A DNA stretch of 64,000 nucleotides from Geobacter sp. (lineage in GTDB: Bacteria; Desulfobacterota; Desulfuromonadia; Geobacterales; Geobacteraceae): assembly GCA_003574885.1 (NCBI GenBank), contig PJFC01000008.1:1-64000 (forward strand), written 5' to 3'. A program made the position numbers and the translations under genes. The notes below the pieces were generated by a model. It did no database searches. It was not told the DNA's origin and saw only the letters and a list, made by a program, of their open reading frames with translations. Shown one piece after another: positions 51,183 through 58,668 of the stretch (the first letter of the stretch is position 1; every line of letters starts with the position of its first letter).

Positions 51183-51441
51183 GGGTACTACCTCCTGTGT
51201 GAGTGAGTCTACAGCTTATGTTCATTCTGAATAGTAACGATACAACTCCATTAATACAAGCAACTCTCTCCTGTCCCGGCTCTGCGTTGCCTGATTACGA
51301 CTCAGCCATCCTGCCGAGTTACAGAATAGATGCTTATTGGCCCCAACGAAAGGTACAGTTTTCAAAATAATTTCAGGGGCAGAAGTCCCCGGCATGGGGG
51401 GCTGATCCGGACGCACTTTTGAGGACACACGCCGTTCACCT

Positions 51442-51594
51442 GGGAGCTGTTTCTCCTTGACAGCCGCTACGTGAAGGGTTACAAATGCACTATATGAATA
51501 AATTCGTCACTGTCGGGGAGCACGCCATGAGCAGCCCCCTTACCTCATTCAAACCGCCCATGCCGGCAATACGCCGTTTGGGCGGTTTTTTGCG
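51442..51594 (+). ncRNA. Candidate small RNA, family copy 2
   Basis: Same layout as copy 1: CTGTTTCTCCTTGACAGCC, then GGGTTACAAATGCAC, the block TCACTGTCGGGGAGCACGCC plus ATGAGCAG, and a terminator with arms AAACCGCCC (51551-51559) and GGGCGGTTTTTT (51580-51591). About 150 bases. Confidence 0.6.
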
Positions 51595-51690
51595 TTATGG
51601 AGCTACTGCCCGCGGGAAATATCACCTCAAAAAGCGGTTTTGAAGAGAGTGCCCACATCTCGTCGCCCCTGCTTCTCGCCCTAGCATAGG
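51595..51690 (+). pseudogene. Decayed duplicate of the lipoprotein gene start
   Basis: TATGGAGCTACTGCCCGCGG, ATATCACCTCAAAAAGCG and TGAAGAGAGTG match the sequence at 55990-56045, which is the terminator-distal spacer and the first codons of the lipoprotein gene at 56031. Further CATCTCGTCGCCCCTGCTTC matches CATTTCGTCGGCCCTGTTCC of its signal peptide. No usable frame remains. Confidence 0.5.
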
Positions 51691-51755
51691 ATCTGATCAG
51701 CCGGTGTGGATGCGCATCTGAAACATGTCAGAAGTTGAGATAAAGGAGAGATACC

Positions 51756-52217
51756 TTGAAAGAGACGGATCACAGGGCTGTGGGAGTGTCGGATGAACGG
51801 AAGACTCACTTTGTGCTTGCTCCCCTGATCGGCGTTTACCTCTTTTCCATGTTCATCACTCTTTCCCACCTTGGCGAGCCGTTTCCCTTTATGGGAAAAC
51901 TCTACTCAGGGGATACCAGCGAATCCTTAATCTTTGCAGACTGCATCATCATTTTGTACCTTATTGTCGGAATACTGAAGCGGCAACGACTCACTCTCTG
52001 GCTGCTTATGGCCTACAATTTTGTCGAAAGCTTTAATGGGATTGCCAACCTCTTCCTGCTTCCTGTTCAGAAGATTACCACGGCTTCAGGGACCATCGTC
52101 CCCGACTACGACTACCGCGTCAATGCTTTCTGGGTGTTCGTTCTCTTCCTGTTGCTGAACGTGTTCCTGTATTTCAACCGAAGCCGCTTCGACAATAAAT
52201 CTGTTTACCTGTGGTAG
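51756..52217 (+). CDS. Membrane protein, unknown function (DUF2569-like?)
   Basis: 153 residues with four hydrophobic helices (FVLAPLIGVYLFSMFITL; SLIFADCIIILYLIVGIL; LTLWLLMAYNFVESFNGIANLFLL; AFWVFVLFLLLNVFLYF), similar in layout to DUF2569-type proteins, though the link is weak. AAAGGAGAGA precedes the start codon. Followed by a gap and a convergent transporter gene. Confidence 0.6.
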   Translation: MKETDHRAVGVSDERKTHFVLAPLIGVYLFSMFITLSHLGEPFPFMGKLYSGDTSESLIFADCIIILYLIVGILKRQRLTLWLLMAYNFVESFNGIANLFLLPVQKITTASGTIVPDYDYRVNAFWVFVLFLLLNVFLYFNRSRFDNKSVYLW

Positions 52218-52394
52218 CGGACCGGTTCCGACCGGTTCTTTCCCGATCCAGTATCGCCTCAGGAAGAGCTCGCAAACCCGCCCATCCAATAACTGCACGT
52301 GCTGCGACAGCCGTTATTACTTAATGCGGCTCCGAACCGACCGTCGATCACCAATCCCGACTGTACTCACTCACTCCGAATGCGCACAAAGAAA

Positions 52395-52422
52395 AAGGGC
52401 CATGCTGGTTGCCATGGCCCTT
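52395..52422 (-). terminator. Rho-independent terminator of the acetate transporter gene
   Basis: AAGGGCCATG (52395-52404) and CATGGCCCTT (52413-52422) form the stem; on the minus strand it is followed by TTTTTC. About 67 bases after the stop of the transporter gene. Confidence 0.8.
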
Positions 52423-52488
52423 CTAACTTTTCACAATGTGGATGGTTCCGCAACGGCCGCTTCGAGAGATGCGGCCAGGGGGGGATGT

Positions 52489-53118
52489 TTAGGCGGTAAT
52501 CTCATTAGCAGCGAGAACTTCCTTAGCTTCGGCCTTGCTCTTCATCCAGGCCTCACCGACAGGAAGCTTAATGCCGGCTTCAGCATACACGGCGACTGCC
52601 ATCAGGTACAGCGCAGAGAAAGCGCAAATAAGAAGGTCATAAGCTGCAAAGGTCCCGGCAAGGGCGCTGCCGGCAAGTTCTTTCAGGTCGAGGCCAATAA
52701 AGCCAAGGAGCAAGGTAAGGAAGATGAAGGACAGCGTCGCGTGATGCTTCATCGATGCGATGAAGAGGATGAAGGTGAAAATTGTCCATGCTACCAGGAA
52801 GAACCCAAGATCTTGTCCGGTGAAGGCGAGAGTCGGATATGCTTTGACCAGATCCGCGTTCTTCCCGAATATCAGCATCAGGCAGAGGGAGATCCAGAAA
52901 GCTCCATAACCGGTAAAGGCGCAAAAACCGAAGTTGTTGCCGGTTTTGAACTCCAACAGCCCGGCGATGAGCTGAGCTGTGCCACCGAAGCAGAGGCCGA
53001 TCCAGAGAACGGGAGCGATACCGCACCATCCCAGGTTATGGCATTGCAACACCAATGTTGTCATTCCGAAACCAGCAAGGCCGACTACCGCAGGATTCCC
53101 CAGTTTTAAGTCACTCAT
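52489..53118 (-). CDS. GPR1/FUN34/YaaH (SatP)-type acetate transporter
   Basis: 209 residues, ATG at 53118 with GGAGG five bases upstream. The family signature is at the start: LGNPAVVGLAGFGMTTLVLQ, matching the conserved NPxxxGL motif. Six transmembrane helices follow, e.g. FGGTAQLIAGLLEFKTGNNFGF and FLVAWTIFTFILFIASM. The family moves acetate/succinate, a main electron donor for Geobacter-like organisms. Ends with a clear terminator. Several TTTGCAA-like elements lie upstream. Confidence 0.9.
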   Translation of the reverse strand: MSDLKLGNPAVVGLAGFGMTTLVLQCHNLGWCGIAPVLWIGLCFGGTAQLIAGLLEFKTGNNFGFCAFTGYGAFWISLCLMLIFGKNADLVKAYPTLAFTGQDLGFFLVAWTIFTFILFIASMKHHATLSFIFLTLLLGFIGLDLKELAGSALAGTFAAYDLLICAFSALYLMAVAVYAEAGIKLPVGEAWMKSKAEAKEVLAANEITA

Positions 53119-53420
53119 CACTTCCTCCTATTTTATGTTGATGTATTGGATTTCGAACCCAGCTTATCCTAGGAGCAACTAACATACCAACGTTATAGGA
53201 TTTCGTTTTCGCAAAAAAGTTAAATTACTTCGGGGTATTACATGCAGCCTTGCAAATATTCCCAACTTTACTTTTTTTGCATTGTTGCAAAAAACCCCGT
53301 TACAATTTACTCACGGAGAAGGTAAATGAGGTTCCAATCCTGGCACATCAGGCTGTACACGTCGACCTGGTGGACGTTTCGCAAAAATGCAAATGGGATT
53401 TTGCAAAATTAAAAAACTGT
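53119..53420. promoter_or_regulatory. Upstream region of the acetate transporter with repeated TTTGCAA-like motifs
   Basis: Motifs: TTTTCGCAAAAAA (about 53206), TTGCAAAT (53250), the near-palindrome TTTTTTTGCATTGTTGCAA (from 53272), TTTCGCAAAAATGCAAATGG (from 53378) and TTTTGCAAAATT (53399-53410). Such TTTGCAAA-type sites are bound by regulators of short-chain fatty acid/acyl-CoA use in some bacteria; here the factor is unknown. Also contains the promoter of the transporter. Confidence 0.4.
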
Positions 53421-53493
53421 CTGTGCTCCATGATGAGGCTGTACTGGGTCATAGGGAACTCAACGTGCTTCTTGAGAAACCAAGCCATTTGCC

Positions 53494-53647
53494 GGGAGCA
53501 GTTTCTCCTTGACACCCACTGCATGGGGGGTTACAAAAGTCTCATCTTTCTAAATCCGTCACTGTCCGGGAGCGCGCCATGAGCAGGTCCCTGTACCCCA
53601 TCCAAACCGCCCATGCCGGCACTACGCCGGCTGGGCGTTTTTTTGCG
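53494..53647 (+). ncRNA. Candidate small RNA, family copy 3
   Basis: TTTCTCCTTGACACCC (-35-like) and GGGTTACAAAAGT (-10 TACAAA, 17-base spacing), then TCACTGTCCGGGAGCGCGCC plus ATGAGCAGG, and a terminator with arms AAACCGCCCATGCCGGC/GCCGGCTGGGCG and seven T (53604-53644). The best-formed copy. It ends 34 bases before the lipocalin gene. Confidence 0.65.
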
Positions 53648-53680
53648 TCAAGAAGCTGTTCGGCATAAGGGAGAATTGCC

Positions 53681-54193
53681 ATGAAAAAACTGCCGTTATG
53701 GTTGGCCATGCTCTTCACGGGATGCGCCGGCATCCCCGACGGGGTGAAACCCGTCGATAATTTCAAGGTCGATAAATACCTGGGGAAGTGGTACGAAATT
53801 GCGCGACTGGATCATTCGTTCGAGCGAGGACTGACCCGCGTCTCCGCAGAGTATTCTTTGCGTGAGGATGGCGGTCTGCGAGTGGCAAATCGCGGGTATT
53901 CGGCAAAGGAAAACAAATGGAAGGAAGCGGTAGGGAAGGCCTATTTTGTCACTGGGTCGGATCAGGGCTTTCTGAAGGTTTCATTTTTCGGTCCTTTTTA
54001 CGGCTCCTATATCGTGTTCGCGCTTGACCATGAAAACTACCAGTATTCACTCGTATGCGGTCCGGACAAATCCTATTTATGGATTCTGTCCAGAAGCCCG
54101 GAAATGACGACAGAGGCAAAAAACAATCTCATGGCAAAAGCTGCGGCATTGGGGTTTGATACGAGCAAATTGATCTATGTCACTCATGATTGA
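53681..54193 (+). CDS. blc: Bacterial lipocalin (Blc-type lipoprotein)
   Basis: 170 residues. Lipoprotein signal with lipobox LFTG-C (C15). Lipocalin motif 1 YLGKWYEIARLDHSFERG, then VSAEYSLREDGGLRVANRGY, KVSFFGPFYGSYIVFALD and YLWILSRSPEMT. Blc-type lipocalins are outer-membrane lipoproteins binding lysophospholipids or other lipids. ATG at 53681. Length is as in E. coli Blc (177). Confidence 0.92.
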   Translation: MKKLPLWLAMLFTGCAGIPDGVKPVDNFKVDKYLGKWYEIARLDHSFERGLTRVSAEYSLREDGGLRVANRGYSAKENKWKEAVGKAYFVTGSDQGFLKVSFFGPFYGSYIVFALDHENYQYSLVCGPDKSYLWILSRSPEMTTEAKNNLMAKAAALGFDTSKLIYVTHD

Positions 54194-54297
54194 CCCCTCG
54201 GGGAATAAGCAATTGGGGCGTATTAGTGATTTTTCAAGGTTCCATAGCTGTGCTCTCAAGGAAGACTCGGCATTTTGCAAACTCAAAAAGGATAGAT

Positions 54298-54687
54298 ATG
54301 CAAAAAAAGAGGATTTTGGTCGTAGATGATAGTCAAGTTGTCCTTCGTGGTTTACACGACATCCTTGTTGATCGATACGATATCGTTACAGCTCAATCCG
54401 GTGAGGATGCTGTAGCAATTCTGGAAGATTCAATGAAAGATGATTTATGCTTCAGCAATGTCTTTGACCTTATCATTACGGACCTGCTGATGCCGGGCAT
54501 GACTGGTTTCGATCTCGCTCAATATGTACGGGATATGAACAAGGTCAACAAATACACACCGGTAATTCTATTGACCACCGAAAAAATCAGTCTGGAAAAA
54601 GTCAGGGGAAATGGCTGCGTCGCATACTTTTCAAAAGCCGACCCCAAAAGGCTCGTATCGTTTGTTCGCATTCTCCTCTCGGTTTAG
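54298..54687 (+). CDS. Single-domain response regulator (CheY-like)
   Basis: 129 residues from the ATG at 54298 (AAAAAGGATAG upstream). Receiver domain only: ILVVDDSQ (acidic pair), phosphoacceptor Asp in LIITDLLMPGMTGF, Thr in ILLTTEK, Lys in YFSKADP. No output domain, so it works through protein contacts. The nearby PAS protein may be part of the same signalling unit. Confidence 0.9.
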   Translation: MQKKRILVVDDSQVVLRGLHDILVDRYDIVTAQSGEDAVAILEDSMKDDLCFSNVFDLIITDLLMPGMTGFDLAQYVRDMNKVNKYTPVILLTTEKISLEKVRGNGCVAYFSKADPKRLVSFVRILLSV

Positions 54688-54824
54688 CAGGGAATCAAGA
54701 GGGACAGCTGCAGTGTCAGCCCTTGAAGGCAATCAAGTATCAATTGTGTTGGTCTGATTCCTCTCCGTTTACTCTTAGTTGGCAGCCAATAGCTCAGGGG
54801 AACTTTCCCCCGGTGAGGATCACA

Positions 54825-55433
54825 ATGACAACCGAAACCGAAAAAACAGACATGCTGAGGGCGGTTTTTGATGTGCTCCCTTCCATGGTATTCATCGTCG
54901 ATCAGGACGTGAGGATCCAGGAGTACAACACGGCTGCGGCTGAACTCCTCATGGCCGAGCGAAAGACCATCCTGAGGGAGCGGGCGGGCCAGATACTCCA
55001 TTGCGTCCATTCCACCGATGTGCCGGAAGGATGTGGCAGAGGGGAGTCCTGCAAGGAGTGCGTCATCCGAAATGCCGTCACGGCGGCCTTCCGTGGCAAT
55101 CGCACCGTGCGCCGCCGCATGAAGCTGGTACTCGACCGGGAGGGGGAGGCGATGGTGCTGTACGCCCTCATCACCGCATCACCCTTCACCTTCCGGGGGG
55201 AGCGCCACGCCCTGCTCGTCATCGAGGACATCAGCGAGATCGCCGAACTGCAGCGCCTGATCCCCATCTGTTCCGTCTGCAGGAAAGTCAGGGATGACAA
55301 GGAATCCTGGTTGCAGATAGAGGCCTACTTCAAGGAAGGGTGGGATGTGGATTTCACCCACGCGTTCTGCCCTGACTGCCTCAAGGCCGAGATGGAGAAG
55401 ATAACTCGCATTAAATCTGATGCGAATTCTTAG
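54825..55433 (+). CDS. PAS-domain protein with Cys-rich elements
   Basis: 202 residues from the ATG at 54825 (GAGGATCACA upstream). PAS domain at about 10-140 (VFDVLPSMVFIVDQDVRIQEYN...) carrying Cys in HCVH, CGRGESCKECVIR. C-terminal module IPICSVCRKVRDDKESWLQIEAYF and THAFCPDCL, a Cys4 zinc-ribbon-like element common at the end of PAS proteins in this group. No kinase or other output domain. Probably partners with other signalling proteins. Confidence 0.85.
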   Translation: MTTETEKTDMLRAVFDVLPSMVFIVDQDVRIQEYNTAAAELLMAERKTILRERAGQILHCVHSTDVPEGCGRGESCKECVIRNAVTAAFRGNRTVRRRMKLVLDREGEAMVLYALITASPFTFRGERHALLVIEDISEIAELQRLIPICSVCRKVRDDKESWLQIEAYFKEGWDVDFTHAFCPDCLKAEMEKITRIKSDANS

Positions 55434-55460
55434 AACTTAATCGACGAAAGGATGAACTAC

Positions 55461-55913
55461 ATGAAACGTCTTGTTCTTATTACCATGATACTGTTTGCGA
55501 GCAACACGGCATTTGCGATCCAGGACACACCCGAACAGCGAAACAAGGAAGCCGACCGTTATCTGGCCGTCACTCCGCCGCGTGAGATGTTCCAGGACGT
55601 GGCTGAACAGATGGCGCTCAATCTGCCACCGGACCAGCGGGAACAATTCCGGAACATCATGACCAAGTATCTGGACATCGAGGCGGTCACGAAATCCATG
55701 AAAGAGTCCATGGTCAAGCTCTTTACCGCCGATGAACTGGCCGCCCTGGCCGACTTCTACGGTTCCCCCATCGGGGTGTCCGCCACGAAAAAGATGGGCG
55801 CGTACATGGGAGAGCTGATGCCGACCATACAGGCCGAGGCGTTGAAGGCGGTTGCAAAGGCCAACAGGGAGATGAAGGATCCGGAAGAAGGCACGGCCGA
55901 CCCGGCACAGTGA
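55461..55913 (+). CDS. DUF2059-type exported protein
   Basis: 150 residues, ATG at 55461 preferred (AAAGG nine bases before); another in-frame ATG at 55452. Signal peptide MKRLVLITMILFASNTAFA. The rest fits DUF2059: FRNIMTKYLDIEAVTKSMKE, FTADELAALADFYGSPIG, STATK-MGAYMGELMP-like helices. Function unknown; periplasmic. Confidence 0.8.
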   Translation: MKRLVLITMILFASNTAFAIQDTPEQRNKEADRYLAVTPPREMFQDVAEQMALNLPPDQREQFRNIMTKYLDIEAVTKSMKESMVKLFTADELAALADFYGSPIGVSATKKMGAYMGELMPTIQAEALKAVAKANREMKDPEEGTADPAQ

Positions 55914-55955
55914 CGGACTTCTCAGCGTAAACGAATGGTGAAGATTGTTGCATTG

Positions 55956-55987
55956 ACAAAATACGCCGGCTGGGCGGTTTTTTGTGT
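55956..55987 (+). terminator. Partial copy of the sRNA terminator
   Basis: TACGCCGGCTGGGCGGTTTTTT repeats the terminator end of candidate sRNA copies 2 and 3 (right arm only), without the left arm. It lies between the DUF2059 gene and the lipoprotein gene and looks like a recombination remnant. Confidence 0.5.
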
Positions 55988-56030
55988 ATGGAGCTACTGC
56001 CCGCGGAAAACATCACCTCAAGGAGCGATT

Positions 56031-56612
56031 ATGAAAAGAGTATTCTACGGCATCCTCATTTCGTCGGCCCTGTTCCTCGTCACCGCATGTTCCGGCCCTT
56101 CGCACATGATTCAAGCCACGGGCACACCCATTACGGACATCAGGGCGGTCAAGCCCGAGCAGGGAAAGGCTGCTCTGGTCGTGACAAGGACGACAAGCTT
56201 CGGGTGGGCGATCGAGTTCGATACCTACCTGGACAAAAAAATGATCGGTGTGACGAAGGGGAGAGGCTTCTTTGTCAAAAGGGATATCGATCCCGGCTAC
56301 CATTACCTTATCGCCAAGGCCGAGAGCTATGAAACGGGGAAGATCAACTTCGAGGCGGGCAGAACCTATTTCATTCACTACAATCCGCGGCCCGGCTGGA
56401 TACGGGCACGCATTTCCATGTATCCCCAGGACCCGAACATAACGATGGCCGACATGGACGAGAATTGCAAACAGGTGGTCTACGACCCCAAGGATCCGGG
56501 CGAAGACCTGTCGGATGAGGATTACAACCAGGCGATCAAGGATTATGAAAAGGATTTGGCAGAAGGTGAGCACAAGGAATATGCGACGTACCGGGGGATT
56601 GAGGTCAAGTGA
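56031..56612 (+). CDS. Lipoprotein, DUF2846-like
   Basis: 193 residues, ATG with AAGGAG upstream. Lipobox LVTA-C at about residue 20. The body has KAALVVTRTTSFGWAIEFDTYLDKK, then GYHYLIAKAES, INFEAGRTYFIHYNP, a pattern similar to DUF2846 proteins. Acidic C-terminus. Outer- or inner-membrane lipoprotein with unknown function. Its 5' end has a decayed copy at 51595-51690. Confidence 0.75.
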   Translation: MKRVFYGILISSALFLVTACSGPSHMIQATGTPITDIRAVKPEQGKAALVVTRTTSFGWAIEFDTYLDKKMIGVTKGRGFFVKRDIDPGYHYLIAKAESYETGKINFEAGRTYFIHYNPRPGWIRARISMYPQDPNITMADMDENCKQVVYDPKDPGEDLSDEDYNQAIKDYEKDLAEGEHKEYATYRGIEVK

Positions 56613-56690
56613 GGGAGAATCGACAGGCCGGGGAAAAAGTAAGTCTGTTCCCTTTTTCTCCCGTAGGAGAAATGTTCCGTTTGGGAGGAT

Positions 56691-56722
56691 GAGCAGTTCA
56701 CGCGCGTGCGCGTGAACTGCTC
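56691..56722. repeat. 32-bp palindrome left of the second cassette cluster
   Basis: GAGCAGTTCACGCGC and GCGCGTGAACTGCTC flank GT: 15-base perfect arms. It is followed at once by TCAATAATGAGTT, the same 13 bases that precede the first cassette ORF (about 39573). No T-run. Confidence 0.7.
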
Positions 56723-56745
56723 AATAATGAGTTGACTGAGGAATA

Positions 56746-57231
56746 ATGAACGACGGAATATTTAGAAAAGAAGCGAAATTTATGGTGGGACTGTATGTCC
56801 TGATCCCCGCTATCGGGATTATGGCTGCTATTATTATTCCCTATTTGAGCAAGAGCTGTGATAACAGGATCGTTTCAGTTCACACTTCCCCTGATGGCGC
56901 GAATAAAGCCGTTGTGTTTGTCCGTGACTGTGGTGCAACAACTGACTTTAACACCCAGGTATCCATACTTCCCATTAAAAAAGAACTCTCAAATGAAAGT
57001 GGAAATGCATTTATTGCTGATTCTGATCACGGGAAAGCTGCAGCAGGTCAGTGGGGAGGACCAAATATAGCCGTATCTTGGCAGGACAAAGATAGCATCA
57101 CGTTGAGATACGCCAACCAATCAAGGGTATTCAAAAAAGAAGAGAATATAGCCGGTGTACGTATCACGTATTCAGAGGGAATTACATCAGCCAACAAGGA
57201 AGATGCACCGGGCCAGAATTCCGCCCGGTGA
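56746..57231 (+). CDS. Cassette-like ORF A: membrane-anchored protein
   Basis: 161 residues, ATG with GAGGAATA upstream. One transmembrane helix (FMVGLYVLIPAIGIMAAIIIPYL), then an exported domain with SPDGANKAVVFVRDCGATTDFNTQ, similar to DUF5412-like proteins. AT-rich like the cassettes of the first array; the stop lies within attC A. Confidence 0.65.
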   Translation: MNDGIFRKEAKFMVGLYVLIPAIGIMAAIIIPYLSKSCDNRIVSVHTSPDGANKAVVFVRDCGATTDFNTQVSILPIKKELSNESGNAFIADSDHGKAAAGQWGGPNIAVSWQDKDSITLRYANQSRVFKKEENIAGVRITYSEGITSANKEDAPGQNSAR

Positions 57232-57248
57232 TCTCCCGGCCGTTGTGC
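57189..57248 (+). repeat. attC-like site A
   Basis: R'' AGCCAAC (57189-57195), R' GTTGTGC (57242-57248), strong inner hairpin CACCGGGC...GCCCGGTG. 60 bases. Confidence 0.65.
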
Positions 57249-57264
57249 GAGGAAAGAAGATCAA

Positions 57265-57687
57265 ATGAAAACACCATGGAAAATAATCACATGCTTGCTG
57301 CTCATAGCCTCTGTTTGCCATGGGGAAGGCATCACTCGAAAAATCAATCACAAGACAGAACTAAGAGAGGATGGCGGCTATACATTGACTCTTACCGGTA
57401 CAATTCAAAGCCTGATGCCAATTACGGCCGAAGGATTCTTTCCAAAGAAACCGATCAACTACGAAATCAGACTCAAGGGAAAAGGAAAAGAATGGAGTTA
57501 CAGGAACCAGCCAGGTTACTTCTACTCCTTCCCTGAGGATATCGACGCGAAGCCGCAATCATGGGACATGGGCTATGTATGGGTGGACAGGAACCGAGAG
57601 ACGATCTATCTGAACTTTTACTGGGTTAAGTCGCCTGACGCTCTCACGGAGTCAGAAATTAATGGTGCATACAAAGTGAAACAATAG
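57265..57687 (+). CDS. Cassette-like ORF B: exported protein, unknown function
   Basis: 140 residues, ATG with GAGGAAAG upstream, 16 bases after attC A. Signal peptide (MKTPWKIITCLLLIASVCHG), then a beta-rich domain (YTLTLTGTIQSLMPITAEGFFP, YGYVWVDRNRETIYLNFYW). No known family. Confidence 0.6.
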   Translation: MKTPWKIITCLLLIASVCHGEGITRKINHKTELREDGGYTLTLTGTIQSLMPITAEGFFPKKPINYEIRLKGKGKEWSYRNQPGYFYSFPEDIDAKPQSWDMGYVWVDRNRETIYLNFYWVKSPDALTESEINGAYKVKQ

Positions 57688-57750
57688 CCCAACCAGCGGC
57701 AACAGCGGTCTCCGCTAACGCTCCGCCGCTGGTGCCTTTAGACGTTACGC
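57687..57750 (+). repeat. attC-like site B
   Basis: R'' GCCCAAC (57687-57693), R' GTTACGC (57744-57750), inner arms CCAGCGGC/GCCGCTGG (57692-57699 and 57724-57732). 64 bases. Confidence 0.75.
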
Positions 57751-57758
57751 AGACAAAA

Positions 57759-58586
57759 ATGAAAAACATATTCCACCACAAAATCAACTTCACCGAGCGC
57801 TTCAAGCGCCGCCATTCCTTGCGCTTCCATATGTCGCTGATCCTCCTGGCGACGGTATGCGCCGGGTTTCTGGCGACACGCATCTTGCTTGCCCTGGATC
57901 TGGATAACGTCATGATCCGTTATCCCCTGGCCGTCATCTTCGCCTACGTGGTCTTCTTCACAGCGGTGAAGCTCTGGCTGAAATACGTTGCGTCCACTCC
58001 CGCTACCCATAAGGTCAATGACAATTCACCCGACCTGCTCGATGTGCTGCCCGATATGCCGATTTCAGGCCCGTCGGGCGGCAACTTCAACGTCGGCGAG
58101 GGGTTTCACGGGAGCGGCGGAGAGTTCTCCGGTGGGGGGGCATCGGGAAGTTTCGGCTATGGACTTGCGGATAGCGGGACGAGCGCACTTTCCGGCGGCA
58201 TCGACACGGGGGGCGGTGTTGGTGACACGGTGGGCGAAGTGGCCGGGGAAGCTGTGGCATCGGCGCTCGGCGACGAAGGGGGCGTCGTGGCCGTGGTTAT
58301 TTTCGCGGTGTTGGCAGCCATCGTGGCGGTCGTCGTCGGTGCCGGTGTCTACTTGGTCTACGAAGCCCCGTTCATCCTCTCCGAAGCGGCGTTCGAGTTC
58401 GTCCTCGCCGCAAGCCTCGTCCGCGGCACCCGGCGCATGGATAGTTCGGACTGGATGGGAAGTGTCTTCAAGACCACCGGCGTACCTTTTGGCGTAACGC
58501 TTGTCTTGGCGTTTCTGGCAGGGTATCTTATGCACCGGTACTTCCCCGGCGTCACCCGTATTTCTGAGCTGATCGCGCGGTTGTGA
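57759..58586 (+). CDS. Gly-rich membrane protein next to SPFH gene
   Basis: 275 residues from the ATG at 57759. N-terminal basic region, two helices (LRFHMSLILLATVCAGFLATRILL; YPLAVIFAYVVFFTAVKL), a Gly/Ser-rich linker at about 110-180 (with repeated GGG), then hydrophobic helices (VVAVVIFAVLAAIVAVVVGAGVYLV; FGVTLVLAFLAGYLMH). Unknown family. High GC, the first gene of a three-gene group with the SPFH and pentapeptide proteins. Confidence 0.7.
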   Translation: MKNIFHHKINFTERFKRRHSLRFHMSLILLATVCAGFLATRILLALDLDNVMIRYPLAVIFAYVVFFTAVKLWLKYVASTPATHKVNDNSPDLLDVLPDMPISGPSGGNFNVGEGFHGSGGEFSGGGASGSFGYGLADSGTSALSGGIDTGGGVGDTVGEVAGEAVASALGDEGGVVAVVIFAVLAAIVAVVVGAGVYLVYEAPFILSEAAFEFVLAASLVRGTRRMDSSDWMGSVFKTTGVPFGVTLVLAFLAGYLMHRYFPGVTRISELIARL

Positions 58587-58668
58587 GGCGTGCATCTATC
58601 ATCGGCTTGCGTATAAGATAAGCACCATTAACCAGTTCACGTTCTACGGCATCACGAAAGGAGAGTGC

